From positions 620,001 through 684,000 of the forward strand of contig CAWJXA010000002.1 in NCBI GenBank assembly GCA_963846715.1: 64,000 nt of DNA. Direction: 5' to 3'. The notes beneath the pieces are model-generated. The model worked only from the letters and a program-made list of their open reading frames with translations. It was not told the origin of the DNA and did no database searches. This DNA is from Bog-257 sp963846715. GTDB lineage: Bacteria; Acidobacteriota; Terriglobia; Terriglobales; Acidobacteriaceae. The translations under genes and the position numbers were made by a program. Of the stretch, positions 1-8,939 are shown piece by piece (position 1 is the stretch's first letter; the number at the start of each line of letters is the position of its first letter).

Positions 1-308
1 GAAGCTGCCACCCCTTGCGACGCGCCAACTGCGCAGCGACCAGGCTGCCCCCAGCGCCGTACTCTCGTTCAACTGTAATGACCTTAAACATTGGCCACCA
101 TCCCCCACGAAGTCTTGCTGAAGAATCATAGCGCAGGCCGCGCGTCCCGAACCATACGTTTGATTTCGAACGCCGGATGTATGTTGCGACCTGCATCCGA
201 GGTTGGGACTTCCCTGACTGCCCCGAGTGCGCCGGATAATTGTTAAGTATTCTGATGTTAGCGGCGCAAGCTGTGTCGGCTGAGGCAATTGTGGCATCGA
301 AATAAGCA
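1..308. other. intergenic, no gene recognised
   Basis: No ORF with recognisable protein similarity and no RNA gene could be seen here. The stretch precedes the BON-domain gene and presumably holds its promoter, but no convincing -35/-10 pair was identified. Confidence 0.4.
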
Positions 309-329
309 GTGAGTTGGAGGACCAAGAGT

Positions 330-947
330 ATGCGAAATCTACTGCTATTTGGGCTGTTGCTGGCACTGGGCGCAGGCATGGTAGCTCAGACCTCGCCGGT
401 CATGCCGGCGAATCCATCACCCGCCACAGCATTGATTTCGAGCAATGGACCAGTCGTGGCCGACTACGGCAAGCAATCACAGTCGAGCGACCCAGTAGAA
501 AACAAGATCGCGAAAGAAGTCCGGCATGAGTTGCTCATGCTTCCGTACTACTCTCTTTTTGACGACCTCGAATACTCTGTGCAGGGACGGACTGTGACTC
601 TGAGCGGGAGCGTCACCAGCGAACATTCGGTGACCAGGTCAGATGCAGAAAATGTAGTAAAGCACATTGAAGGCGTGGACACCGTGATCAACAACATAAA
701 AATCCTTCCGCCGGCCCCGTTTGACGAGCAAGCACGCCTGAAGGTTTATCGATCACTGGCCAACACCGGATCGTTGTCCAGGTATTTCTGGCAGGCGGCG
801 CCAAGTATTCACGTCATTGTTGACAATCAGCACGTCACCCTGAAGGGTTTCGTCAACTCCGAGATGGACAAGAACCTGGCTACGATAGCCGCCAAACAGG
901 TGCCCGATGTCTTCCAGGTAACCAATGAATTGCGAGTCGTAAAGTGA
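330..947 (+). CDS. secreted BON-domain protein (OsmY-like)
   Basis: About 205 aa with an N-terminal signal peptide (MRNLLLFGLLLALGAG) followed by two BON-type modules, at about residues 58-130 and 135-205. Each carries the typical pattern of a short amphipathic helix, G-x-V-T-L-x-G-x-V and a trailing strand. BON domains are known from OsmY and related periplasmic proteins, where they bind phospholipid surfaces. The ATG at 330 is preferred over the in-frame GTG at 309 because a GGAGG ribosome site lies 7-11 bases upstream of it and the signal peptide then begins at the Met. It is a single gene with a free-standing upstream region. A role in envelope stress or membrane association is inferred from the family only. 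Confidence 0.8.
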   Translation: MRNLLLFGLLLALGAGMVAQTSPVMPANPSPATALISSNGPVVADYGKQSQSSDPVENKIAKEVRHELLMLPYYSLFDDLEYSVQGRTVTLSGSVTSEHSVTRSDAENVVKHIEGVDTVINNIKILPPAPFDEQARLKVYRSLANTGSLSRYFWQAAPSIHVIVDNQHVTLKGFVNSEMDKNLATIAAKQVPDVFQVTNELRVVK

Positions 948-1144
948 CTCAGTTCAACCGCTCGGGATAAGGGGCAGCGGAGACACAAACCGCCGCCCAG
1001 ACTCCGCGTTCCAAATGCCGGAAACCCGGCTCGACCCATCACGCATTATCCACCTGCATGTTCCTGCACACGGTCTGAAACCTGCTAGAATCTTTCCCTC
1101 AAGCTGCTTTGAGGACGTCACTTCAATCGACGTCAACGGGCCTT

Positions 1145-2887
1145 ATGCGCAACGAATCGCACTCTCTGCGGTTGGGTATTGTTCTCCTCCTGATCATTCT
1201 GGGTGTCAATGCATACGTCACTTTCTTATCGTTTCGGCAGGTGAGCCGGAACAACTCTCTGGTGGAGCACGGCCAACGGGTACTGCTGGAAACTGAGCGA
1301 CTGAAATCTTTGTTGGTAGACGCGGAAACCGGCCAGAGAGGCTATCTCTACACCGGCGATGAACACTATCTGGAACCGTACAACCGGGCCTCCCGTGAAA
1401 TCGATGCCCAGCTCGACCGGGTAGCTTCTCTGACTGCCAACATTGCCCTGCAACGAAACCAAGTGCAGCAACTCCGCGATCTCAGTCACGCCAAGCTGAA
1501 GGAGCTCGCTGATACCATCGCTATGGCGCAGGCTGGTCAGCCCGAGCAGGCCAAGGCCCGGATCCAATCGAATGTCGGCAAGAACATCATGGATGACATT
1601 CGCACTTCGATCGCCGAGATAGAGGGAGTGGAGAGCCGCTTGCAGGCCCGCAGGGTCTCGGAGATGAGTGCCAGCGCGCGCTCGGCCACCTCCGCGTTTG
1701 TCATCGCAACCTCAATTGCAGTGGCAGCCTTGCTAGTCTTCGGGGGCCTCTTAGCCCGCGAGATTCGTAAGTCCGAGGCCGCCGCGGCGGCAGTGCTGGA
1801 GCAGAAGGAATGGCTTCATACCACGCTGCACAGCATCGGCGATGCCGTAATTGCGACTGACACATCCGGGCACATTACATTCTTGAATGAGGTTGCTGCA
1901 AATCTGACCGGCTATTCGAAAAGCGCAGCCCAAGGGCGCCCACTGAGCGAGGTCTTCCCCATCTTCAACGAAACCAGCCGTCAGCCCGTGGAAGATCCTG
2001 TGGCGAAGGTAATTCACAGCGGAACCGTAGTCGGTCTGGCTAACCACACCATTTTGTGCCGCCGGGACGGCACCGAGGTCGCCATCGACGACAGCGCCGC
2101 ACCCATCAGGAGTGTTCGAGGCGAGCTGATTGGAGTGGTGCTGGTATTTCGCGACGTAACCAAACAGCGGCAAGTGGAGGCCGCCCTTCGTAATGCTGAG
2201 AAACTGGCGACAGCCGGGAGATTCGCGGCCACTATCGCTCACGAGATCAATAACCCACTTGAAGCCGTCATGAATTCACTGTTTTTATTGAACGGGGAGC
2301 CTGGACTGAGCCGCGAAGGCCAGAGCTACCTGCAATTGGCGGAACAGGAACTCAACCGGGTAGCGGCCGTGGCCAGGCAGACGTTGGCTTTCTACAAAGA
2401 CACCAACTCTCCGGCCGAAGTGGACATTCCACGGTTGCTTGACGAGGTTCTCGCGCTTTATGGGGGGCGCATAGAAACCAGAAATCTCCGGGTGATTCGC
2501 AATTACCAGGACCATGCTCAGTTGGTGGGGTCAGTGGGCGAACTGAGACAGGTCTTCTCCAACTTGATTCTCAATGCGATTGACGCGCTTCCGGCGGATG
2601 GCACGCTTACGCTCAACGTAAGCAACGACAACCATGGACTTCCAGCGGTGCGGGTCGAGATCGAAGATAACGGTAGCGGCATTCAGGCGGAACATCTGGA
2701 CAAGATATTCGAGCCGTTCTTCACGACGAAGAAGGATGTCGGGACCGGACTTGGCCTATGGTCCGCAAGAAATCTGATCGAAAAGCACGAAGGTCAATTG
2801 CTGGCCGAGTGCTCCGGTGGCAAAACCAGGCTAACGGTGCTGTTGCCAGTGGCACAGCCAATAGCCGACCGTGCCGAAGCCAGCTAG
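1145..2887 (+). CDS. CHASE3-PAS sensor histidine kinase
   Basis: About 580 aa. Two transmembrane helices (about residues 8-28 and 185-207) bracket a periplasmic helical CHASE3-type domain that contains the typical DAETGQRGYLYTG signature. A PAS domain follows (about 225-350), then a HisKA dimerisation domain with the phospho-accepting His in IAHEINNPLEA, and a HATPase_c domain with N box (LILNAIDALP), G1 (DNGSGI) and G2 (GTGLGLW). It should autophosphorylate in response to an envelope or redox cue and pass the phosphate to a response regulator that is not encoded next to it. An in-frame TTG at 1109 would add 12 residues. The ATG at 1145 is preferred because it sits directly before the first membrane helix, although its ribosome site is weak. 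Confidence 0.85.
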   Translation: MRNESHSLRLGIVLLLIILGVNAYVTFLSFRQVSRNNSLVEHGQRVLLETERLKSLLVDAETGQRGYLYTGDEHYLEPYNRASREIDAQLDRVASLTANIALQRNQVQQLRDLSHAKLKELADTIAMAQAGQPEQAKARIQSNVGKNIMDDIRTSIAEIEGVESRLQARRVSEMSASARSATSAFVIATSIAVAALLVFGGLLAREIRKSEAAAAAVLEQKEWLHTTLHSIGDAVIATDTSGHITFLNEVAANLTGYSKSAAQGRPLSEVFPIFNETSRQPVEDPVAKVIHSGTVVGLANHTILCRRDGTEVAIDDSAAPIRSVRGELIGVVLVFRDVTKQRQVEAALRNAEKLATAGRFAATIAHEINNPLEAVMNSLFLLNGEPGLSREGQSYLQLAEQELNRVAAVARQTLAFYKDTNSPAEVDIPRLLDEVLALYGGRIETRNLRVIRNYQDHAQLVGSVGELRQVFSNLILNAIDALPADGTLTLNVSNDNHGLPAVRVEIEDNGSGIQAEHLDKIFEPFFTTKKDVGTGLGLWSARNLIEKHEGQLLAECSGGKTRLTVLLPVAQPIADRAEAS

Positions 2888-2899
2888 CTTCTGACCGCT

Positions 2900-4456
2900 T
2901 CAGTGTAAATACTCCACTGCGAGGGGCCTTGAGAACCGCATCTCAATGCTAAAGCCGGCCTTTTTCAACTCACTCAAGATGTCGGGAGACGCCTCGATTA
3001 GTGCGACTTCTCCGGCATGCTTCCTTAGCTCGTCCATCCCCCAAAACTGCATGGGATAGTATTGCGACAGGTTCAATTCGAGACGCTGGTGGAGATAGGG
3101 GTCAGGAGTAGTGCGCCTCGGATCGCCCTGCGGGGTGAAGTCGGGCGGCAGCAGCAGGATGCACTGCTCGGGATGGTTGGAGTAGTACTGGGCCTCGAGA
3201 AAAAGAAGTGGATTCGAAAACACAAAGTAGTGTTTGCCCTCAATCCCAAACGAACTTTCCAGTTCCAGGTACTGCCTTATCCCGGTGGCTTCGATGGACT
3301 CCGGATGTCGCACTACGGTCATTTGCGTCGCCATTCCCCATCCAGTGAGAAGCAGAAAGATTCCCGCGGAGACCATTGACACATTGCGGAAGTGCCGCCA
3401 CACCCAATAGGCAAATGCAACGGCCACTCCGGGAAGTACGCTGATGAAATAGCGGCTGTAAAATGCGTTGGTCTTCCACTCCGCCAGAAGGAAGCCGACC
3501 AACGGAATGCACAGAAATAACCAACCAATGGCTTCGCCATGTTGCATGGGCTGCAAAGCGACATTCTTGTTGTCCGAGTCGGACAGAACAATCCAGATGA
3601 CGATCAACACGAGTAGAAACAAGCCGTCCGGAAACAGCTGCGAAAAGATTGCCCTGAGTTCGCCGAAGGACGGACGATTCCAGAAGCCGGTCGAGAATTT
3701 ATGGGAGAACGACAGGATGATTGGAGACAGCAGCACTGCGGGAATGACGGCTCCCACAAATCCGGCAATCAGTTTCGACGAAGCTAATTGCCCGCGTTTT
3801 CCACGAAGGACCTCCCAGATGGCATAGGGAACCAGACACAGAACGAAGTAATAGTGCATGGTCACGCCGAGGCACAACACGACTCCGAACAAAATCGCCG
3901 ACGACTTCTTTTCGTCCCTGGTGCAAAACCAAACCCACAGGGCAAGTGCAGAAAGCATGAAGTAGATGGCGTAGGAGCGAGCCTCGTAACCGTAATAGGG
4001 CAGGAAAGAACAGGTGGCCACCGAGAACGCTATCAATCCGTATAAGCCACTGGTCATGCGACGGGCACAATCGAAAATCAGGAGCAGCCCAACCACGAAC
4101 GCCAGGGCCGAGGGCAGCCGCGCGGCAACTTCACTGTTGCCAAACAGATTGCCGAACAGCCTGACAACCATGTAGTAGGTGGGCGGCAAAGAGTCCGCGC
4201 CATGACCAAGAGCTGTCCAAATGGCTTTAACGTCGGGCAAGCGAGCGATGTGGATGGTGAAGAGTTCGTCGAACCAGAAGACGCGATGCGCGGCGACATA
4301 GATACTGGTGGCAAAGTAGAAAGCAGCCAGGATCCCCGCGGCAATAAAACTACCGGCGACCGCTCGGCGACTCCCCACTGTTTTTTGCGGCGAACTGGCG
4401 GAGTCTGCCGTATCCTTGCTCGAAGTCTGCATTTCCCCTCGTGGAGTTGAGCGCAC
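2900..4456 (-). CDS. GT39/PMT-like membrane glycosyltransferase
   Basis: About 510-518 aa with roughly ten or more transmembrane helices and a short C-terminal soluble part. The first periplasmic loop carries FWFDELFTIH. This acidic D-E pair is typical of the GT-C fold transferases (GT39 protein O-mannosyltransferases and ArnT/GT83), which use polyprenyl-phosphate sugars. The acceptor cannot be told from sequence. It is divergent from the neighbouring membrane protein gene, and a dolichyl-phosphate-mannose synthase-like enzyme is encoded 2.4 kb away, which fits a lipid-linked sugar donor. Start: GTG at 4456, or the ATG at 4432, which has an AGGGG only two bases upstream and so is doubtful. 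Confidence 0.7.
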   Translation of the reverse strand: MRSTPRGEMQTSSKDTADSASSPQKTVGSRRAVAGSFIAAGILAAFYFATSIYVAAHRVFWFDELFTIHIARLPDVKAIWTALGHGADSLPPTYYMVVRLFGNLFGNSEVAARLPSALAFVVGLLLIFDCARRMTSGLYGLIAFSVATCSFLPYYGYEARSYAIYFMLSALALWVWFCTRDEKKSSAILFGVVLCLGVTMHYYFVLCLVPYAIWEVLRGKRGQLASSKLIAGFVGAVIPAVLLSPIILSFSHKFSTGFWNRPSFGELRAIFSQLFPDGLFLLVLIVIWIVLSDSDNKNVALQPMQHGEAIGWLFLCIPLVGFLLAEWKTNAFYSRYFISVLPGVAVAFAYWVWRHFRNVSMVSAGIFLLLTGWGMATQMTVVRHPESIEATGIRQYLELESSFGIEGKHYFVFSNPLLFLEAQYYSNHPEQCILLLPPDFTPQGDPRRTTPDPYLHQRLELNLSQYYPMQFWGMDELRKHAGEVALIEASPDILSELKKAGFSIEMRFSRPLAVEYLH

Positions 4457-4630
4457 AAAAAAGGCGTTGGACGCGACGATCCTGCAATCGCCTCTGCACT
4501 TCGAGTATGACAGGAATCACTTTCGACGACAAAAGACAACTGAGAGAGATTCTCAAATACTATTAACAGCCGGGGCGCTGGCGTTACGGATAGCTTTACT
4601 CGTACACGCACGATTTCTGTTCGGCGAGGT

Positions 4631-6781
4631 ATGCTGGATTCAATGACGGAGAAACTCGAATCTGTGGTGAGTGAGGCAGGTCCATCGACGTCCCGCTCTA
4701 CTGGACGACGACCGATGGGCCGCCTCGGTAGAAACTGGGATTTTCTGGCGATAGTGCTCATAGTCGTAGCGTCCTTGCCGGCAGTATGGTTCTCACCGCG
4801 CATGGTGACCGTTGTAAGCAATCCCGGCTTCATCGACGACAATTGGCACCTCGACGCCGTGTTCAAAGCGTCGCGCGGAATCTGGATTGGCCGCGACGTG
4901 GCGTTCACGCACGGTCCGTTGTTTCAATGGCTCTCGAGCATTCCGGGCCGTTCCATGGGGGTGTCGATGGGAGGCATCTACCCAACGTGGAACACGGTAC
5001 CTTGGTGGTGCGCAGTGCTTTTCGGGTTTCTGACGCTGCGACTCTTGCTTCCCGAGCAACGTTCTTGGAAGCGCTTTTTGCTTCTGCTTTTACTCTGCGT
5101 GTTCTGGGGACCATCGTTGCGAACGACATTCGCGGTTCTGGCCTTCGCCGTGTTCCTGCGTGGCTGGTACGCTGTCGCTGAGGGACGCGTGAAGGCGTAT
5201 GCCTTTGGGGGGGCTGCTGCGCTCTTATGCGGAACGGCGTTCTTGGTCGCGGCTGACCAAGGGTTCTACGTGATGGCGGCCCTTTGCATTACGCTCGTAG
5301 CGGTCGCATTCGATACCCGCCGCACAAGCCATCTGGGTCGAACATGGCTGCCGGCGGTCTTGTCCCTTGCAGCGTCCTCGGTGGTTCTGGTCCTGGTGAT
5401 TAATTCCCTGTTCGCAAGGACCTTCGATTTTCGGTTCTGGAGAGATTCCTTTACCCAGGTGTCTGCCTATCGCTGGGCCACGGCGTTCCACATGTCGGAG
5501 ACGGGGGCAACGCATCTGTTTGGCACGATTCTTGCCGGTGCCGCTATCTTCGTGCTTCGCGCGCTGATCGGGCGGGGCAAGAATTTTGCGATTGTACAGC
5601 GAACAGGATTTCTGCTTAGCGGTTTTGCCTTTGCGCTGGTAATGATGCAGAGCGGCCTGGTACGCGCCGATAACGGACACATCGTGTCGGCATGCTTTGC
5701 GATGGTTTTGCTGGCGGGAACGATTCTATTTTCGTTCGAATCGCCTAATGTTTCGATGGCTGCGGTGCTGGCCGGGCTGATGTGTTCAGTCTTTTTTGGA
5801 GAGGCTGCGTTTCAGCCCTCAAGCCTGACTCAAATCTACGCAGACTTGCGGAATCCAATAACGGAATGCGCTGATGGGTTTACAGAATTCGACCGCGTCT
5901 GCTACGCGCCGGCATTTGCGGGGATGTTGCGATCAGCAGCGGATTATGTGAAACAGCATAGTATCGCTACCGACTCTATGGTGGTCTTCCCTTACCAAAC
6001 TATGTTTGGGATTGCGTCGCGCCGTAACGTGGCGGGAGGGTTGATGCAGCCTTATACCGCTAGTGGCCCCGACCTGGCGCAATTGGAGATCTCCGGATTG
6101 GAGCGCGTGCACGTGCCGACTGGACTCTATTTGCCTGACCCCGATCTCAGTCACTGGTCCAACAGCGAGATTGCCGGCTGGCGCAATCTGGACCTAAGTT
6201 TGCCCGTCGATGGCGTGGCGAACTTCACCCGCACGCCGGAAGTTTGGTTCTGGCTGCTGCATCATTACCGATCAGAACAACAGTTGAGCCCGGGAGTTTT
6301 CGGCCTCCAGAGAGATGACTCGCGGGCATCTCGAATCGCAATGCAATCGCAGCCCCTCGGACTCACGGCGCAGACCTACCCGATTGTGAATCGCAGTTCG
6401 ACGATTGATCTGGGATCTCCTAAATGGCCGTCCAACGCGGACTTTCTCCGGCTACGTCTCACTGTCCACTATGGTCCACTGTGGAAGTTGCGCAAGCCAG
6501 AGCGAATGCAGGTTGAGATTACGCGGGCTGATGGCAGTCAGAACCTGCAATGGTTCGTGCTGGCTCCCAATGTCTCTACAGAAGTCTGGTTTTATCCGTG
6601 GAGCGCTCCCGATCTAGTGCATTATTTTGATGCGGAGGAGGGTCGTTGGCGTTCCAGCCCACGCTCGGCGATTACCCGGCTGCGCCTGATCGCGACGCCG
6701 CTGGACTGGGTCTCGCAAACGCCAGACGCAATCACGCTCGAGGCCGCCGATGCGGTCACGCTCACGATGCCCGCACAATAA
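4631..6781 (+). CDS. large polytopic membrane protein of unknown function
   Basis: 716 aa. An N-terminal tail of about 40 polar residues is followed by around ten hydrophobic helices up to about residue 420, then a roughly 290-residue soluble, probably periplasmic, domain. The first loop contains FIDDNWHLDAVF, an acidic pattern reminiscent of GT-C transferases, but the family was not recognised. Its position between a GT39-like protein and a polyprenol-phosphate-mannose synthase suggests a part in envelope glycan transfer; this is inference from context. Start is ATG 4631 or ATG 4643, and neither has an ideally spaced ribosome site. Confidence 0.6.
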   Translation: MLDSMTEKLESVVSEAGPSTSRSTGRRPMGRLGRNWDFLAIVLIVVASLPAVWFSPRMVTVVSNPGFIDDNWHLDAVFKASRGIWIGRDVAFTHGPLFQWLSSIPGRSMGVSMGGIYPTWNTVPWWCAVLFGFLTLRLLLPEQRSWKRFLLLLLLCVFWGPSLRTTFAVLAFAVFLRGWYAVAEGRVKAYAFGGAAALLCGTAFLVAADQGFYVMAALCITLVAVAFDTRRTSHLGRTWLPAVLSLAASSVVLVLVINSLFARTFDFRFWRDSFTQVSAYRWATAFHMSETGATHLFGTILAGAAIFVLRALIGRGKNFAIVQRTGFLLSGFAFALVMMQSGLVRADNGHIVSACFAMVLLAGTILFSFESPNVSMAAVLAGLMCSVFFGEAAFQPSSLTQIYADLRNPITECADGFTEFDRVCYAPAFAGMLRSAADYVKQHSIATDSMVVFPYQTMFGIASRRNVAGGLMQPYTASGPDLAQLEISGLERVHVPTGLYLPDPDLSHWSNSEIAGWRNLDLSLPVDGVANFTRTPEVWFWLLHHYRSEQQLSPGVFGLQRDDSRASRIAMQSQPLGLTAQTYPIVNRSSTIDLGSPKWPSNADFLRLRLTVHYGPLWKLRKPERMQVEITRADGSQNLQWFVLAPNVSTEVWFYPWSAPDLVHYFDAEEGRWRSSPRSAITRLRLIATPLDWVSQTPDAITLEAADAVTLTMPAQ

Positions 6782-6858
6782 TCGCCCATCTAGTCCCTGA
6801 ATCTTGTAGGATTACCGATTCTGTCCATCATGAGCCCCATCCTTGGAATGCCAGCCTA

Positions 6859-7566
6859 ATGTTGATCATCCCCACCTATAACGAAAGGGAAAACATCCCT
6901 GTCCTCGTGGCCCGAATACGAAAGGCGGTGGGGGAGGAACCGATTTTTTTTGTCGACGATAACTCTCCCGATGGCACCGCGGATGAAATTCGTCGAATGC
7001 AGCGAAGCGATAGCCATGTTCACCTCATGGCTCGTCCCGGTAAAGGCGGGTATGGATCGGCATGCCGCGACGCGATGAAGGAAATTCTCCGAAAGAACCT
7101 GGCCACCTACGTCATTCAGTCTGACGCGGACCTCTCACATCCACCAGAATTGTTGCCCCAAATGATCGAAATGCTCAAAACGTTCCAGGTAGTCATCGGT
7201 TCTCGCTACGTAAAGGGCGGAGGCGCGAAGAACTGGAGCCTTCCGAGGCGCTTCTTGAGCTTCGGAGCCAATCTCTATGCCCGAACTCTAACCGGGGTTC
7301 CGGTTCATGACATGACAGCAGGGTTCGTCGGATACCAGGCCGATGTACTCCGAAGGATCGACCTCGACCGCATCGGTTCCGAAGGCTACGCCTTCCTGAT
7401 GGAAATGAAATTCAGCCTGCACCGAGGTGGAGTGCAGTTCGGGGAGTTCCCGATCATTTTTTCGGAGCGTGAATCGGGCAAATCAAAATTCAGCCGGAAG
7501 ATCCTGTTCGAAGGGATACGCTTCCCGCTGAAGGCTTTCTCACGGAGAGTCACAGGAAGGTCCTAG
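6859..7566 (+). CDS. polyprenol monophosphomannose synthase-like GT2
   Basis: 235 aa, single-domain GT-A glycosyltransferase. It starts with LIIPTYNERENIPVLV and has the DDNSPDGT and QSDADLSHPPE motifs (nucleotide and Mn2+ binding) and FVGYQADVLRRID, all typical of Dpm1-type enzymes that move mannose or another hexose from GDP or UDP to undecaprenyl phosphate. The reading frame is open upstream to 6646, but family conservation begins at the ATG at 6859, and the upstream part overlaps the preceding gene. There is no C-terminal membrane segment, like the short Dpm1 form. It would make the lipid-linked donor for the adjacent GT-C-like membrane proteins. Confidence 0.82.
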   Translation: MLIIPTYNERENIPVLVARIRKAVGEEPIFFVDDNSPDGTADEIRRMQRSDSHVHLMARPGKGGYGSACRDAMKEILRKNLATYVIQSDADLSHPPELLPQMIEMLKTFQVVIGSRYVKGGGAKNWSLPRRFLSFGANLYARTLTGVPVHDMTAGFVGYQADVLRRIDLDRIGSEGYAFLMEMKFSLHRGGVQFGEFPIIFSERESGKSKFSRKILFEGIRFPLKAFSRRVTGRS

Positions 7567-7880
7567 AGCTACTGCCTGTGCGTCACGCACTACGGTTGGG
7601 GAGGACGGCTTGTCGAAGGCCCATACCTTTGGGTTTCTCCAGGTTCCGCTGCGCCAACATTCGGTCCGAGCAGGCCATTCCTCTCGAAGTGGGCCTTGAC
7701 CGTACCTATGTCCAAATCGTGCAAAGTTGGCCCACAAAAGTTCTTGACAAACTATCACGTGAGCAGCAATCATCCCGTCACCGGCAGAATCCTTAAGTTT
7801 GTTGGTCGAACGCAGACTCTTAACTTCTTACAGCAGAACCAGAAGGCGCACGCAACGCCGACCAACTGGAGAATGGTGTT
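7567..7880. other. intergenic before the respiratory operon
   Basis: Just over 300 bases without a credible gene. Short ORFs here have no recognisable protein features. It contains the candidate promoter at 7744-7773 listed separately and a CACGTG box at 7756-7761. Confidence 0.4.
7744..7773 (+). promoter_or_regulatory. candidate sigma-70 promoter of the cta/bc operon
   Basis: TTGACA at 7744-7749 is a perfect -35 hexamer. The best -10 is AATCAT at 7768-7773 (4 of 6, spacing 18). It lies about 100 bases before the ctaC start. The -10 is weak, so activation by a regulator is possible. Confidence 0.35.
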
Positions 7881-8918
7881 TTGAGTTTGAATTGGGGACC
7901 CCAACAAATCTTTCGCATCAGCTCGGCCTGGCTCTGCGTTGGGATGGCGAAAGTGTCGTTCGCCCAAGCAAGCTCCGATCCGGCCAGCATATTCTCGCCG
8001 GCATCCACTCCAGCCGATTCGATCTACCACCTGTCGTTATTCGTACTGATAATTTGCGCGGCGATCTTTGTGACGGTGTTCAGCTTGCTGGCTTATTCGG
8101 TAATCAAGTACCGTCGGCGAACTGGAGATGACGGGCGCGAACCACCGCAGATTTACGGCAGCAACCAGGTTGAACTGGCTTGGACGGTCATTCCAGTGCT
8201 GATCGTGGTGGTGCTGTTTTTGGCCACGGCGCGGGTCATCCATGCAGTCGAGGATGCGCGTATGCCCGCCGGCACAGTGGAAGTCATAGCCGTGGGACAC
8301 CAGTTCTGGTGGGAGTTTCAGTATCCGCAGGACGGCTTTATTGCGGCTAATGAGTTGCACGTGCCTGTCAGCGACCCTGCGCACCCCACCCCCACGCATA
8401 TCACTCTGCTATCGGCCGACACGGACCACAGTTTCTGGGTACCGCGACTGGCCGGCAAGACCGACCTCATTCCCAACCGCACTAACCATATGTGGATCGA
8501 TCCCCATGAGACCGGGGTCTACGTTGGCCAGTGTGCGCAGTATTGCGGCACGCAGCACGCCAAGATGCTGCTGCGAGTGATTGTGCAGTCGCGCGCTGAC
8601 TTCGACCGTTGGGTGGCGGGACAAAAGCAACCGGCTGGCGACACCGTTTCCAGGGGTCGGCAAGTCTTCGAGACGACAGCGTGCGTCAACTGCCACACCG
8701 TAGCCGGAACCAATGCCCACGGGAAGTTTGGTCCCGACCTGACTCATCTGATGAGCCGGGAGACGATCGGGTCGGGGGCGGCGCTGAATACACGCGACAA
8801 CTTGCGGCAATGGGTCGAGAACCCGGATTACTTTAAGCCCGGTGTACTGATGCCGGCGATGCAGCTGAATCAACCTGACCTGGACGCTGTGACCGACTAC
8901 CTAGTGACGTTGAAGTAG
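7881..8918 (+). CDS. ctaC: caa3 cytochrome c oxidase subunit II with heme c domain
   Basis: 345 aa. An N-terminal signal and two transmembrane helices (second at about residues 48-75) are followed by the periplasmic cupredoxin domain with the binuclear CuA site CAQYCGTQHAKM. In that motif the usual Glu is Gln, as in several caa3 oxidases. A fused cytochrome c domain follows (CVNCH at about residues 271-275, with a distal Met near the end in LMPAMQ). It accepts electrons from the bc module and passes them through heme c and CuA to subunit I. TTG start: GGAG lies nine bases upstream, and the first downstream ATG would cut into the leader. First gene of the operon, 21 bases before ctaD. Confidence 0.93.
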   Translation: MSLNWGPQQIFRISSAWLCVGMAKVSFAQASSDPASIFSPASTPADSIYHLSLFVLIICAAIFVTVFSLLAYSVIKYRRRTGDDGREPPQIYGSNQVELAWTVIPVLIVVVLFLATARVIHAVEDARMPAGTVEVIAVGHQFWWEFQYPQDGFIAANELHVPVSDPAHPTPTHITLLSADTDHSFWVPRLAGKTDLIPNRTNHMWIDPHETGVYVGQCAQYCGTQHAKMLLRVIVQSRADFDRWVAGQKQPAGDTVSRGRQVFETTACVNCHTVAGTNAHGKFGPDLTHLMSRETIGSGAALNTRDNLRQWVENPDYFKPGVLMPAMQLNQPDLDAVTDYLVTLK

Positions 8919-8939
8919 CAATAACCGAGGAACGGACCG

